This document shows positions 27,600 to 40,100 of a stretch of 64,000 nucleotides of DNA, piece after piece. The stretch is taken from positions 61,488,069 through 61,552,068 of the forward strand of contig NC_060254.1 of the NCBI RefSeq assembly GCF_921293095.1, read 5' to 3'. The position numbers were made by a program, and so were the translations under genes. Positions within the stretch are counted from its first letter, which is position 1. The number at the start of each line of letters is the position of its first letter. The notes under the pieces are model-generated. The model was given only the letters and a program-made list of their open reading frames with translations, ran no database searches and was not told where the DNA came from. The stretch comes from Ischnura elegans (taxonomy: Eukaryota; Arthropoda; Insecta; Odonata; Coenagrionidae).

Positions 27600-28110
27600 G
27601 CAAGTTAACTAAGACGCCGGGTTTCCCCAATCTTCCTCATCCCTCAATGGCACAAATAGTGACCTTGGCTGCTATCTGTCGCCTACTCCAATTACCACCG
27701 GGGAGTGATCCATGGCCAGACGGGTGCCAGAAACGTAACCGCCGCGAGGCACCTCTCCTCTTCGGCCCCATTATCCGGACCGAAGCCGAATGAAGAGAGG
27801 AGGAGGCGTCTCACTTTCTCTCTCTTTTTACGATTGCGTCAATCTGGCAACCGTCCATGGCTTTATCCCTCTCCTCGTGCCTCGAGGGGAGCAAGCCGTG
27901 GGCGATGCCCATTTCTGTCCATCCCGCGACGTCCCACTCATCTCATTCCCCGTTCCTTCCGACTCTCATTCCCTCCGCAGGTGGATACCGTGTGGCCATC
28001 GTCGTCCTTGCCTTTAAAAGGTGCACGCCCACCTCATCCTCCTCTCCGCGGACGTATCTTCTTTTTTTTGCGCGTCAGGCCAAAGACGCGCTTCCCTTGA
28101 ACAGATGCAA
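27600..28110. promoter_or_regulatory. GC-rich island, possible promoter
   Basis: About 500 bp rich in C and CpG (GCCGCGAGGCACC, CCGGACCGAAGCCGAATG, CCGCGGACG) in AT-rich surroundings. Overlapping ORFs in several frames argue against coding. It could serve the arrestin gene 6 kb downstream; inferred only. Confidence 0.25.
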
Positions 28111-28159
28111 CAATCGACCGATCGCATTTTGTTTCGATTTCCTGATGTTATCAGTAAAA

Positions 28160-28600
28160 TCAAGGGGATTGCATAGAGGAGGCACAATTCTATCCCATAG
28201 TGGGATGATTTCTGTTGCCACTTCGGTCGCATTTTAATCGGCTTCCAAAAACGTCCGCGGCGCGGTGATGAGTGCAATGCGATCCACTTTTTTCCAATGT
28301 TTTGCAGCATAATGTCAAACATTGCGAGGAATAGCATTGAAAAGAAATGAATTTGATAAATCACATCATCATGCATATAAATGTCGGTTAACACCTCTAA
28401 TTAGACCTGATTTACCCGTGAAACTCGGATCAATTTGTTCATCGGCGACGGGATTGGCGACTTCTGTAAACCTATTCAAATGCGCGGTGGTTGAAAACAC
28501 ATTTGGAGGCCGACTTGAGGATCCTCTTGTGTAATATTCGTGGGCCAACCATTGGCACCTACCTGGGGACTGCATACAGAATGCCCCAGTATACCCTTTA
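28160..28600 (+). repeat. Interspersed repeat R1, copy c
   Basis: The least interrupted copy: ATTGCATAGAGGAGGC, GATTTCTGTTGCC, GCGCGGTGATGAGTGCAATG, GCGACTTCTGTAAACC and GGCCGACTTGAGGATCCTC in order. Confidence 0.85.
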
Positions 28601-28628
28601 GTATGTTTTTTACACGACACATTGATAC

Positions 28629-29337
28629 TAGGGATGAGTCGATTCCAAATGTCGGCACTCGATTCCAACGATTCTGGTGCACGGAATCCGAATAGATTGC
28701 TCAAAGTCGATTCCCATTCCAGGAAGATAAATATTTTTTAAATAGACCCTAAGCTTGGGGCATAATGGCCGCTACATACCTAAGCCATTTTGCATTGTGC
28801 ATTATTAAGTTAACAATTTATGTCTAAAACAGTTAAAGCTTTTATTATTTTATTAACGCTGAGGATATATTGCTATAATACTAATTCGCTTTTTTTAATG
28901 AATATACTTGTTGAGCTACTTAATTGTCTTGGTATTAAATTCCATTCAATTCTTAAATTTTTATGGCATCAATGCTACTGACAAATAGATACACCACCCA
29001 GTGGCGTAGCCAGGAATTTCGTTCGGGGAGGGTCCAAAACCACGGGGGAAGATTTTTTAAAAAGAGGGTACTAACAAGTAGAGTAAGTAGAGAGTTTTTA
29101 ACTAATTTTAACACATTTCATAAAAAAAATTCATTTGTTAAAGAAATATTTTTTAAATTCATGATTTTCGAATATTTTGTTTTCTTTTATGAAGGAAAAT
29201 AATTGTTTTTTTTTTATTTATTTCGGGGGGGGGGGATCCAGACCCCCCCTCTTGTCTACGCCACTTATACCACCTGTGAGTATAAATAAGAATCGATGGA
29301 GTCGGAATCGAAAACGCGTGGAATCGACTCATCCCTA
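28629..29337. mobile_element. hAT-type element with TAGGGATGAGTCGATTCC ends
   Basis: TAGGGATGAGTCGATTCC begins at 28629 and its exact inverse ends at 29337. The flanks ATTGATAC and ATTTATAC form an 8-bp target duplication with one mismatch. Subterminal repeats of CGATTCC are present. It is inserted in a MITE (28605-29571) and hosts another MITE (28999-29266). Confidence 0.92.
28999..29266. mobile_element. hAT-type MITE with CAGTGGCGTAG ends
   Basis: The left end is CAGTGGCGTAGCCAGGAATT and the right end (reverse complement) is AAGTGGCGTAGACAAG, with G/C runs next to the ends. The flanks ACACCACC and ATACCACC are an 8-bp duplication with one mismatch. It sits inside the TAGGGATG element. Confidence 0.88.
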
Positions 29338-29571
29338 ATTTATACGTTCGAGTTAATGCTTGTTTGGATGAACGACTTTTGTGGACCGAAACGGAACATG
29401 TACGAATGTATGAACCACATTATAACAGCTTCTATTCTCTGTACATCCATTCGCACAAGCTAGGTGGTTACATGGTTGCAATTTAGTCTTCATTCACACG
29501 TTAATAAATTAATGCACTAACCCGTACTGTTTAGTGTACCGTGTAGGTAAACAGCCTTTAGAATCTAGATT

Positions 29572-29905
29572 TATGGTGCCACTAAGGGCGCATTTTAATC
29601 GTTTTTCAAGATCGTCCGCACCGCGTGGATGAGTACACAACGATCAATTCATTGTAAATATTTGCAATTGCTTATTTGCACCCGCCGGCAATAGAAATGA
29701 AAAATTTTACATTCGATAGATCATAAGATCACGCACATAAATTTCGGTTAACGACCTTAATCAAAGCTATTTCCCCGCAAAATTAGGATCGATATGCCGT
29801 CAGCTTCGGAGGTAACTCATTATAATGCGCGATGGGTGACAGCGGATTGGCATCCCACAAAAGAGTCCTGTATTTTAATATTCGTGGCCCAAGCATCGAA
29901 ACTTT
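29572..29905 (+). repeat. Interspersed repeat R1, copy d
   Basis: Diverged copy starting GGGCGCATTTTAATCG. It has GCGTGGATGAGTACACAACG, GGTTAACGACC and TAATATTCGTGGCCCAAGCAT matching copy c. It lies directly after the MITE that ends at 29571. Confidence 0.75.
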
Positions 29906-31139
29906 TTCAAGTTTCATTAGGAGCTTATCTTGTCACGCCTCATGAGTCACGCAGCTCATGCACAACTCCACACTACTGTTGTAGTAGCAACAGGGAATGA
30001 GATAGTTTGGCCGCTAAAAAGTCAGCCAATCGGTGAAGATCTTAGATACCGGTTGGAGTGGGGTGATGTTCCGGAGGGGCTCCTTACTAAGCAAATACGG
30101 CGACCTTTGTTCATATTATATTATTATGTCAACTCCGATAAGTTTTCATTCACTTACTGAGAATGTGGGAAGATTTCGTCTACATTTGATATGTTCATTA
30201 TATCGCAAAAGAAATCAACTTTTCATGCCTTTTTCTGCTACCTCTACAAGACTGCTTTTACATTCCGACTAAAATCTACTGCAGACAACGGTCTCTGGAA
30301 TTTCTATTCGCTTTTATTTATTTATTAAATTATTCTACCGATCAAGGTAGGTTTCTATGGAGTACTTAAGGAGCTTTCTCCGAACTCCATCTTCACTCCA
30401 TATTCGCTTTAAAGATTATTAATTTTTTCGCTTTACCTACAGTGGTTGATCTTTTATTTCAATTCATATTCATAGTTTTAGCGTTAATATCCCTAACACA
30501 CGGGTTTTCTTCTTCTTATTGTCGTAAGCATCAATGCACTCACTTCCGATAGAATGGAAATAATCAAAGGAACTCTCAAAGATTTCTATTACAACTTAAA
30601 TGGATTTTTATCGACATCGTACAAATTGAAATTTACAAGACCTAAACATATTACACCTACGTAGCGTCATTGTACAACCAGCACCGTTCGTATTTTCTGA
30701 ATTTTCTGAAATATCACATCCGCTATCACTTAAAATTTCTAGGGTATATAGAATGCACATTTATCTTTAACTCGTCCCCGGTATCAAAACAAGGGGGAGG
30801 AGGGGTTAGGCATGCCCGTTCATGATGTAACATTTTAGCACAGAAAAGGTTAATGAATCCAAAATTTTTAAGAAAATTATAACAGCGTTGGATTAGTTTT
30901 TTATTATTTTCCCGAAATAAATTATTTTGTTTTGCTATAAGTCGTATTTTTCTTGGGTTTAAAGAAAATTTGTTCATAACTTTCGTTTTAAACAACATTC
31001 ATAATTTCTTCTAGGGGGAGGGAGGAGCTGCCAATGGTAGCTCGAATATAAAAATTTCACGCCCGTAAGAATAGTGAGATGAAATTTTCAAAGTCGAGAC
31101 AAAGGAAAATTTTGGCAGGGGTCTGCTTAATTAACCCTC

Positions 31140-31700
31140 AACATTTCACGACGATATATCTACTTTCAAACAATTGATGTGACGGGGAAAAAGCCCGACC
31201 GAACGAGAGACACGTTTTCCTGAAAAGAACCTCCCACCTCTTCCCGATAGCTTTTTTTCACGGATGACCAAAGACGTTCCCCCCTTAAGGCACGAAGAGT
31301 GGAAGCAAACGTGGAAGCCGATCGAGAACGGTGGTGCGGAGGAGGTTGACTTGTTTTTTCTCTCCGTTTCCCGTCGCATCCGTATTTCCTTCTGAGATTC
31401 GCGAGGATTTTTCCTTCCCCTCGTGACCAAAAGAGCGGCGCCGTTGTTTAAGGGAAGAGATTCAATTAGGGAAGGAAGGAGACGAGGAGGCCGAATCGGA
31501 GCAAAAGTAAACACGCGGAGAAGCATGAAAGACGTTTCCTCACGCTTGTTTTCTGGTCAGTAGGTCGTCCAAGTTGGTTCACCTATTTTTTTGTTGTCTT
31601 TCGTTTCGGCGCCAAGTTCGCCAACCTTCGAATCGTTCCTGTTTTTATGGTTGAGTGAGAAGCGTGATAATAATTCAGCGTGGTGAGGAGGCAGATACGT
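31140..31700. promoter_or_regulatory. GC-rich island upstream of the arrestin exons
   Basis: The last GC-rich patch before the first visible arrestin exon, 2.4-3 kb upstream. It contains GGCGCCGTTG, CGGAGAAGC and CGTTTCGGCGCC. It is a candidate first-exon/promoter region, but no exon encoding the missing arrestin N terminus could be read there. Confidence 0.25.
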
Positions 31701-31707
31701 GAGTTAG

Positions 31708-32012
31708 TGATGCAGCGAGGGGGGGCGGTTTTTTGGGGGATAAACCCCCCCCCCCCCAGAACTCAGAAATTTTTTAATTTAATCCATTTTGCGTAATGGG
31801 ATAAATATTACTTATAGAATAGTGTAAGCATTAATAAAATATCCTTCAGCCGTAAAACTCACAATTTTGAACCATTTATCTTAAAATTTCGCAATTTATT
31901 AATCTCGCACCTGCCGCTTATCCTGGTGGGTATTCCATACCCCCACACACCCCGGTATTACTTTCACCTACACCCCCCCGCCCCCCAGCCTTAATTCCGA
32001 GCTGCGCCCTTA
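31708..32012. mobile_element. hAT-type MITE, G-rich family, second copy
   Basis: Shares the layout of the 32338 copy: TGCAGCGAGGGGGG, GGGGGATAAACCCCC, ATTTTGAACCATTTATCTT, then CTTAATTCCGAGCTGCGCCC. Its ends are more eroded. GTGAG on both sides may be the remains of the target duplication. Confidence 0.85.
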
Positions 32013-32337
32013 AGGTGAGCAGCAAGGGCGGATCCAGGCGTCAGATTTTGGCGATCAGCAAGTCTTGTGCCATGTCAAAAAAGTAAACACACGCATTAAC
32101 ATACAGAGTAGAGAGACATTATGTCATGAAATTTTAACCCGAGATAGCTGATGCCAGTAGGAACCAAAGTTACCAATGGTGTTCAGGTTGAAAACGCACC
32201 ATTTTTTAAGTACAGAAACTTTGACCCAAGCCCTTAGATTGGCAGCGAGTTTGCGCTGTTGCCGAATGCCTAGGATACATCACTATCTCTGGCAGGCAAA
32301 GCATTTGAAGTCATGAGTTGTCCAGAGCAGTGGCGCA

Positions 32338-32593
32338 GCAAGGAGTGGTGGGTTTTGGGGGATAACCCTCCCCCCCAAGAATTTTAATCCGTTTTACTTA
32401 ATTAGATAAATATTACTTACAGAATAGTTTAATTAATAAAATATCCCTCAGAAAACCGTAAAACTCACCATTTTCAACCATTTATCTTAAAAATTTTCTG
32501 GGGGAGGGCACCCGCACCTCCCGTATTCCATACCCCCCCCAATATTAGTAGCTCCTAAGACCCCCCTAGCCTTAATTCCTAGCTGCACGCCTG
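32338..32593. mobile_element. hAT-type MITE, G-rich family, copy with perfect TSD
   Basis: Runs from CAGTGGCGCAGCAAGG to CTAGCTGCACGCCTG. The flanks GTCCAGAG (32330-32337) and GTCCAGAG (32594-32601) are an exact 8-bp target duplication. G and C runs lie inside each end. Confidence 0.95.
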
Positions 32594-33477
32594 GTCCAGA
32601 GCTCCCGGCAACAGGGCAAAAAGGTCCAAAAGGAGCACTTGGCTCAAAGTTTCTGTAGTTTAAAAATGGTACCTAGTTTTCAACAAAAATATCATCAATA
32701 ATTTTGGTTTCTATTGGCATCAGCTACTGATCTATGGAAAATCAAAAAAATTTCCTTCCTATTAGGAATTTTTTTCCTTTCTATATAAATATAAAATCTT
32801 GGTTTTGCTAGTAGTAGACCCACCTCTGTGACGGTGCGGGATTCCTCATCCCCACCCTTCCACTCCCATCCTATCCCAGGAGGCATCGTCGAGCTCCTAT
32901 CGCAACGGTGCATCCTTCCTTTTTCCTTCCATGTCCCCCCCCTTCCGTGGTGCAGGAGTAAAAAGTGAAAGCTTAAAACCCCGCCCGGGAGTGTAACCCT
33001 ACAAGCCTGCCCTGGAGTCTCCATTCTCTCCATTGGCATCAGCTATCAAGGGTTAAAATTTTGAGACAAAATTTTTCTCCGCCAAATATATGTAAGGCGG
33101 CTAAGGTTCACACCTTACTCTAGGTAAAGACAAAATTTTTTTTCAAGAATACCACTGTTTCAAGTATTTAGTTATATTTTTTGCAAATTTTGTCTTCCAC
33201 TCAAAGTTTGCTGTGGGATAGAGGTATGCCCCCCTTGGTCCAAAACCAGACCTGCCCACTGGATATGACATCTGATATTTGGTGATGCAAAATATGTAGT
33301 TCTCCACTACAAGCCGTAAGAATAGACATCAAGAGCAAAAGACAGCGTGAGAGAGCAAGGTAATCGCGACCCTTAAATTGAATTAACCCACAACCAAAGC
33401 TTCAGAAAAACTGAATGATGCAACTTACTGATATCTTTTTAATATCGAGTCAAATGCCATTGCATTCAACCAAAGAA

Positions 33478-33680
33478 TTGTTTGGTTAGGTGAGAACAGA
33501 TTCAGAATATGCCAAAGGCGTGTGAACTTCACACATTCAGGGTAGGGAGGCTAGTTCCTTTCCGTGAGCCACCTCGCACTTCAAGGATTTTGATTTGGGG
33601 TGTTCTAAAGGCTTCCCCTGGGATTTGAACCCAGACCCCTGCTAACTGCTCTGCACACTAAGCTGCCATGCTCCCCATCA
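33478..33680 (-). mobile_element. tRNA-derived SINE, copy 3 (best preserved head)
   Basis: On the minus strand the head reads GGGGAGCATGGCAGCTTAGT (A-box-like TGGCAGCTTAGTG). It then has a perfect T-arm, CTGGGTTCAAATCCCAG, but no matching acceptor stem, so it is a SINE head and not a working tRNA gene. The body shares GGCGTGTGAACTTCACACAT with copy 2. Confidence 0.85.
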
Positions 33681-34124
33681 TAACATACGCTCATATAAAA
33701 AAACAGTCATAGGTAGACAGATACACATAAATATACCTCATTGTACTGAGAAATGTAATAACAAATATTATAATGGTAATCCCTAGACGAAGTCTTCATG
33801 CAACTGAACAAGCTTCAGCAGTTAGTCCAGAAAAAAAATCAGGTTCCACTATCTTACTTCGATTTTTTTATTCTCAACCATTAGTAAAAGACTTTCAACA
33901 AAGTAAGTCAACAAACCCTTAACTGCCAAAGTACATAGTAACTTTTCCGTTGATAAAAAATGGCATTGTCCGCTAAGATACGAAATTACGTATTTCATAT
34001 AAATCTTAACTAAATGCTATGTACAATTGATGTACATACATTTGTAAAAAAATACATATTCAATGAATGTGTATTACAACTGATTTCATTTTAAAAATAT
34101 AAAATAATTTTATTTTCATTTCAG

Positions 34125-37100
34125 GACTGCATTTCCATGTGGTGGGGGAAGGAGTGGTGAAGTTAAGGAGCCAAAGGCAGGAAAGAGTATATGACAGAGA
34201 AAATTACATTGACTTTCGGATGAGACTGCTTGGAGAGCCAGGTATTGAGTCATTGAGTTAAGTCTAGAGTTGTAGATGATATTGTAATCATAATTTACAG
34301 ATTTAAATTCTAAAATTATATCCTCAATAACAATAATATTTTAATCAGCATTAGTAAAACTTGATAGTATTACATGCTTGCCTTTATGACTCATTTTTAA
34401 TATGATTTGGTGAGAGTATATATCCTAGGAAAGAGTATGTGACAAATTATGATTATATTTAGTAAGTGATAAATTATATACATTAAATATCATACAAGTC
34501 CATAAAATAGTCATTTTTTTAACTTGGAAAGGGAATTCTCTTAGCACAGAAAGTGAACAATACTCATCAATTATTCTATGTGGTAACCTTGAGTCAAGCT
34601 TCATAAGATTGGAATCCACCAGAGAATCATGATCCTGACCACAGAATCATGATCCTGACCACAGTCATGTAAATGGCAGTTAAACGGTTGTTATTTATGA
34701 CTATAATGCACATGCAGTCCTGAGGCATCACAGCAAACCCCTGCATCATTAAGCAATAGCCTCTTAAGCAGGAGCGTACCACTGTATTAATGAGCGTGAT
34801 CCTGAACATGATGCTAAATCATGGAAACCCATGTTGTGTGCCTGTATTGTCTGTATTTATTTTGAGGTACCAGAATTATATCCAATATAGCCTGAAGAAA
34901 TGACTTTCACCTACCACTACCCAGATAACACGGCATTTGTATTACATCAATAATGCACAAAACATACGTGCCCAAATACATATGTATAAGATGGAATACG
35001 ATCGTATTACATCGGTATATTTCACGTAGAAGTGGTTCAAAAGTCCCTATGGATGTATGTATTCGTGCGTATTACAAATTGGAAATCTGAATACCCATAC
35101 ATGAATTATACATATGTATACAAAGGAATACAATCGTATTACGTCTGTATATTTCACGTAAAAGTGGCTCAAAAGTCCCTCAGGATGTATGTATACATGC
35201 GTATTACAAATTGGAAATCTGAATATCCTTACATGTAATATACATATGTATCTGCAGGCCCTCATGCACGAATTATACATATTGATTTTCTGACCCACAT
35301 CCACTTAATATCAATATGGATCAAACGGATGAATAAATAAAAGGAAACCAGAACATACAGATAATAAAACATATATTCGAAGAGAAAAATAAAATAATAC
35401 ACACAAAGAACAAGTGTAGCCATGAATATTGCTAACAAGCATTAAGGGCCAGCAAACAGTAGGTGAAACTTAGTTTTAAAACATGGCACAAAGATAAATC
35501 AAGTACAAACAATGGCTTGAGTTGGAAAGTAGAAAAAAATATTAGCACGGAACAAGCGTTGTAACCCATTGCACCAGAAGAAACCTGGATTCAGGAAACC
35601 AACTCTGCACCATTAGCCACTTCCTGAAAGGAGAAAAGAAGAAGTCAAGTTTAAAAGTCATGCAAAAATATATCTTTTTGTAAGATCTGAATAGGAGCTC
35701 AAGGCCTTTCAATTTTATTTTTTTTCAATTCATATAGGCAGTCAGTATTCTGTGAAGTCTGTAATTTTAGTACTAATTCTGTATTCTGAATGCAAATGAA
35801 AGTTTGGCTTCTCTGCTAGATTCCAGACATAAGTTTTAAATTTTTTCATTTACCAATAATGCCAAGGTCCCAGCTGGTGCAGATTTGACCTTGTCCTTTG
35901 AGAAATCATATATTTTGGGGAAATGCTTTCATTTTACAAAATTAATAGCCTTTCTCTTGAGAAGAATGAGAAATATGAGAAAAGATCATATGAATACTTT
36001 TAAATATAAATTAACAAGGAAAACGTGAATCCATTGGTATGCTTATTTAGTACATGATACTAATATATTAGTACCATGATTAAGTAGCGGATGACTCACA
36101 CAGAAAAAATATAAACTTGTGATATCAAATTTTCAAACAAATAAATTTCATACATAATAGATAATTTCAGGCTTAACTTTAAGAAACCTCTCGATTATGG
36201 TTTAAAAAAATTTTTCCCTCAAAGCTTACCTCGGTATTAACAATTCCACCTGGTCTTCTGGCTTTGCGTCGTCGTTTTTTTTCGTAATCCATTCTCCTCT
36301 TGTCCAGGCCAAGCTATTTACATCGTCGCCTGCTGGGTATGCGCGAAAGAGCATGAAAAGAAATTTACAATTAATTAATTTGGCCCGTACGCACCTTTTT
36401 CTTACATATAATGACAAACTTTCGCATGAAAATTACGTATTTATCTTGTGTTAATAATAATGACGAAATGCACCTTGATTGACTGCATTTCAAGATGAAA
36501 GAAATATTACATTTTGCTTTAAGGGAACCGATATTACACGACCAATACTTCTTGTTCGTTAAATAATTAGAAGTAGAGGGCAAAACCGCTCGGAACCTCG
36601 AGGAATCTATTAGTGACAAGGCTACGCTGATAAGTCTAAGGTCAAAGATGTTATGACTAAAGCATAGGATAACTAGGAATGCAAGAACTACAATACAGTA
36701 GGTTGTGGTAATAAACAGCGATAAAACAACCTACACGTGAACGAAAACATTCCTTTAAACAATTTTTTCTGCTCTTAATTAAGAGAAGAAAAAATGTAAC
36801 TTCAGCCGCGAAGCACGGAATTACTATACAACGCATAATCTATTAATTTATACGTACAAGATTGACATTACTATGTTTTACCATATAACTTCAATGGACA
36901 CCAGTCTCCTCGATACATAACTCAACAAAAAAGGAAAACAATAGCCAAACATAAACAAAATAATTACCTCTATTGGCGCAATGTGGTCAACACATTGCGC
37001 CAATAGTTGTATCCAAATATACTCAAATAACATAATTAATGTAGTCTATGTATGCGTACAATATAATAAAAGATAAATCATACCTTACCTTAATTATCCA

Positions 37101-40100
37101 GTGACAGGAAACTGTTGGAGCTGGCTTGCACGAATCGCAATAACGTGCGGGATTGAAGCACATTTCCAGCAAAACATAGCTTCGGTTTGAGCACACCATC
37201 CACACGCACCGGTTACGAGGATTAAAAGACTATGTCAATTCTTCCAATACGTATAATAATACAAACAAATATAAAATTTACTATACATCAGTAACCGGAG
37301 TTCCTCCTACAGCACGTTCTTGACGTTCTCGTAGTCTCGAACGAAATGCCGAGCTAACTGTTAACGAGATTATCACTCCCACTCACTTTCCTAGCCTGTT
37401 GCGACAGAATTGAGAATTTATTTTTTTTGTTTAAACAGTTAATTTAAAATATTGTTTAAAAAATTAAACTTCGCTTTTATACTTTTGCGCTGTGCAAGAA
37501 CTATTTTTTGTATTTTTCATGTATTGTGAACCATTTTCCATGTGTATATTTCGCGGATGGACACTGAATTTTACATATGTAATACGTCTGTATTTCGCGT
37601 GCATTTACAAATTAACATAAATATGGTCGCCATACTACCCTTGCTCACATCGATCAGTATATGATTTATTTTTAAGCTTTCTGGGTATAAATTCGAATGG
37701 GTGAATGATCATTGAAATGAGGAAATCTGGCGTTTGCAGTGAACATATTATTTCTGCAAAAATGTTTCTGAACATTTCACTAGACGCCACGAAAATCCAC
37801 CTCTCAAAAATTACAGGAAATATACATAATGTATATTTTGTGTATTTTTGACCACATTTACATATGTATTTCCTCTGTATTCATACATATGTAAAAGTAG
37901 CAAGTGTTACACGATATTTACATTTGTATTTTTGACCACATTTACATAAGTATTCAAATTTCAAAAATACAAATGTATTTATCGTGTAACACGTACCACT
38001 TTTACATATGTATGAATAGAAAGGAAATACATCCAATAATACATATGTATTACACATGTTATACATAACAAAAATACATATGTATGTGACCCATGAAAAT
38101 ACAATATAAATACATTATGTATATCCAAATGTGTGCTGTTGGGGTACTATGTCTGCACACATAGCTAGAATATTTCTCTGCTGTTATTTTGCTCAATCTG
38201 CAGATAGAATCGATTTGGTAGATGCGATAAGATGCAGTAAGAGTTGTAATTTTGCAGGAGTCCCATCATTGGGTTTCAAATAAAATCTCAGAAAGCCTGT
38301 TTTTGCCTACCTTCCAAGGGAAGTTTGGACTCTTTCTCTGATTAGTTTTCATAATACGGGTAAATAAGTTTTATATTTCAGCTTTCATAATAAATGCAAA
38401 ATAAATGTTTCTAGACAGTCATTAGTGCTTACATCAATGCACACATGATAGTTAAATCACTTTTGAATATCTTTCCAAGTTTTAATTGTTTGGATCAAGA
38501 CCAAGGATAACTTTGATGAAGTTTAGACACCTTAACAGCCTAATGGTTTGCACACTAGTGCAATTGGCTACTTCTAACACCATGACAGCACTAGGAAACA
38601 GATTACCCCCTGTGTCATTCGAACGACACAAGAGATAATTCAGCAATTGGATTTAAAAAAGTTGAAATCTGGAAATTTGAATCAAGAAGCCATGCACTAT
38701 AATCAGCACAGCATAACTGACAAAGCAGTTTTGCAAAGAGCTGAACAACAGAAAATTGTTTCATAAATGGATTTGGGACATGTAACAAAGATAACTAGAT
38801 TACATGTGTTAGTAGTGACCAAGAAATAGAAAGCATCCCTCATGGAGAGCAGTAGTGAGCCCAGTGGATGCGCTGCCTTAGACTCCCTCCACAAGGATCA
38901 CACCAAAACCTGATAGCTCAAATGTGATCGCACAAATAGAACTAATGAAACAATGTTCAGCGCATAACTACTGATAGATAGTGCATTGTGAAATGACTAT
39001 AGCTTGACCTAAAGAGAGCACACCATGCTATTTTTATTGATAACCAAGAAATATTAGGTATTTCCCACGGAGCTCGGTGACACACTCACCGAAGAGTAAA
39101 AATATTTCAAAATAATCAAACGATGGCTTGATTCTAAATCCAGATTTAAATAAGCACAAAAAAATATATTCTAAATTTATATTGAGTTGAATTGTACTTC
39201 CTTTACCCTTCCATTTGTTAAACTGGATAATTGTTAACTTGAGGATTAAGCAGAAAAATTTTTATGACTTACAGGTCAGCCTCCATCCCTGCTATCACCA
39301 GGTATCCACAGTTTCCCATTCAAATTGGGTCTGCCATTAGGGCTACCATCTACTTTCCTTGGAAAGCACGGATGGGTACAATATTACTGCAAAGCTGCAC
39401 TGCGAGAGCCAAATGGACTCACTCACAAGAACCAGCAAGTCTTCATAGTTATGAATCCGATTGACCTCAACCTTGAACCTCCAATTTTGGCAGTGAGTAT
39501 TAGCACTATTTTTACATTATTGTATACATTAAAGGTGGTCTACAAATCACCCCAGCTTGTCCCCATCTTACATTTAAATTCCCTCTTTTTTTATTAAATT
39601 ACTCCAAAATAAGATCTGTAACATATTCATTCCACCCACAAACCTCATTCTCTTCCTTCCCCTACCCTAGTTTTTTTTAACATCATTCCTTCCAAAACTA
39701 AATACATATTCTCAGCTATCTCTTCCCCAGATAGCATGCTAAACTTGCAGCAAGCTTGCTGCAAGCTTGTCATGACAAAGTTGCAAGTTTGCAGCAAGCT
39801 TGTCATGACAAGCCTGCAAGCTTGCGGCAAGCTTGAATCAAACCTCCTAGTTACGCTTTTTCAAACTTGCAGCAAACTTGTCGCAACAAACCTGCGGCAA
39901 ACTTGTCGCATCAAACCTGCAGCAAACTTGTCGTAACAAACCTGCAGCAAACTTGTCATGACAAGCCTGCAAGCTTGCGGCAAGCTTGAATCAAACCTCC
40001 TAGTTACGCTTTTTCAAACTTGCAGCAAACTTGTCGCAACAAACCTGCGGCAAACTTGTCGCATCAAACCTGTAGCAAACTTGTCACATCACACCTGCTG

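Larger units (their letters stand above)
28605..29571. mobile_element. GTTTACACGRTAC-type MITE, split by a nested insertion
   Basis: Homologous to the intact copy at 15487-15724 (shared TGTGGACCGAAACGGAACATG-like core and GTACCGTGT...AACAGCCTT end). The left 24 bp (TTTTTTACACGACACATTGATAC) are separated from the rest by the 709-bp TAGGGATG element. Removing the insertion restores the alignment to the intact copy. Confidence 0.85.
34920..38144. mobile_element. Element 1: 3.2-kb TIR element with subterminal arrays, in first visible arrestin intron
   Basis: The left end reads CCCAGATAACACGGC and continues ATTTGTATTAC. The reverse complement of the right end reads CCCCAACAGCACACATTTGG, an imperfect inverted repeat of about 26 bp. 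Inside the left end, a unit of about 132 bp is repeated twice in tandem (from 35003 and 35135), and ACATATGTAT-type palindromic words recur. The right end (37560-38110) is an irregular array of the same words, TACATATGTA and its variants, in the opposite sense. A candidate minus-strand spliced gene (35542-37205) sits between the arrays. No transposase motif is recognised. The target duplication is unclear; ACT on both sides is possible. This looks like a DNA transposon of the same class as element 2. Confidence 0.65.

Noticed and set aside
27705-28394. Several overlapping ORFs of 75-131 codons on both strands
   Set aside because: The open frames result from high GC content; they overlap one another in different frames and part lies in repeat R1.
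31146-31526. 126-codon minus-strand ORF
   Set aside because: Arginine/serine-rich, low-information translation in a GC-rich patch; no family resemblance. Kept only as a possible promoter region.
33607-33680. tRNA gene on the minus strand
   Set aside because: The T-arm is perfect but the acceptor stem does not pair, and the same unit recurs with a common body at 27.3 and 8.5 kb; it is a SINE head.
35032-35304. ORFs on both strands in element 1's left end
   Set aside because: They are generated by the 132-bp tandem repeat; repeated peptide segments mirror the DNA repeat and show no protein family.
39736-39936. CRISPR-like repeat array
   Set aside because: The repeats lack constant-length unique spacers; it is a degenerate tandem array inside a TIR element in a eukaryotic genome.
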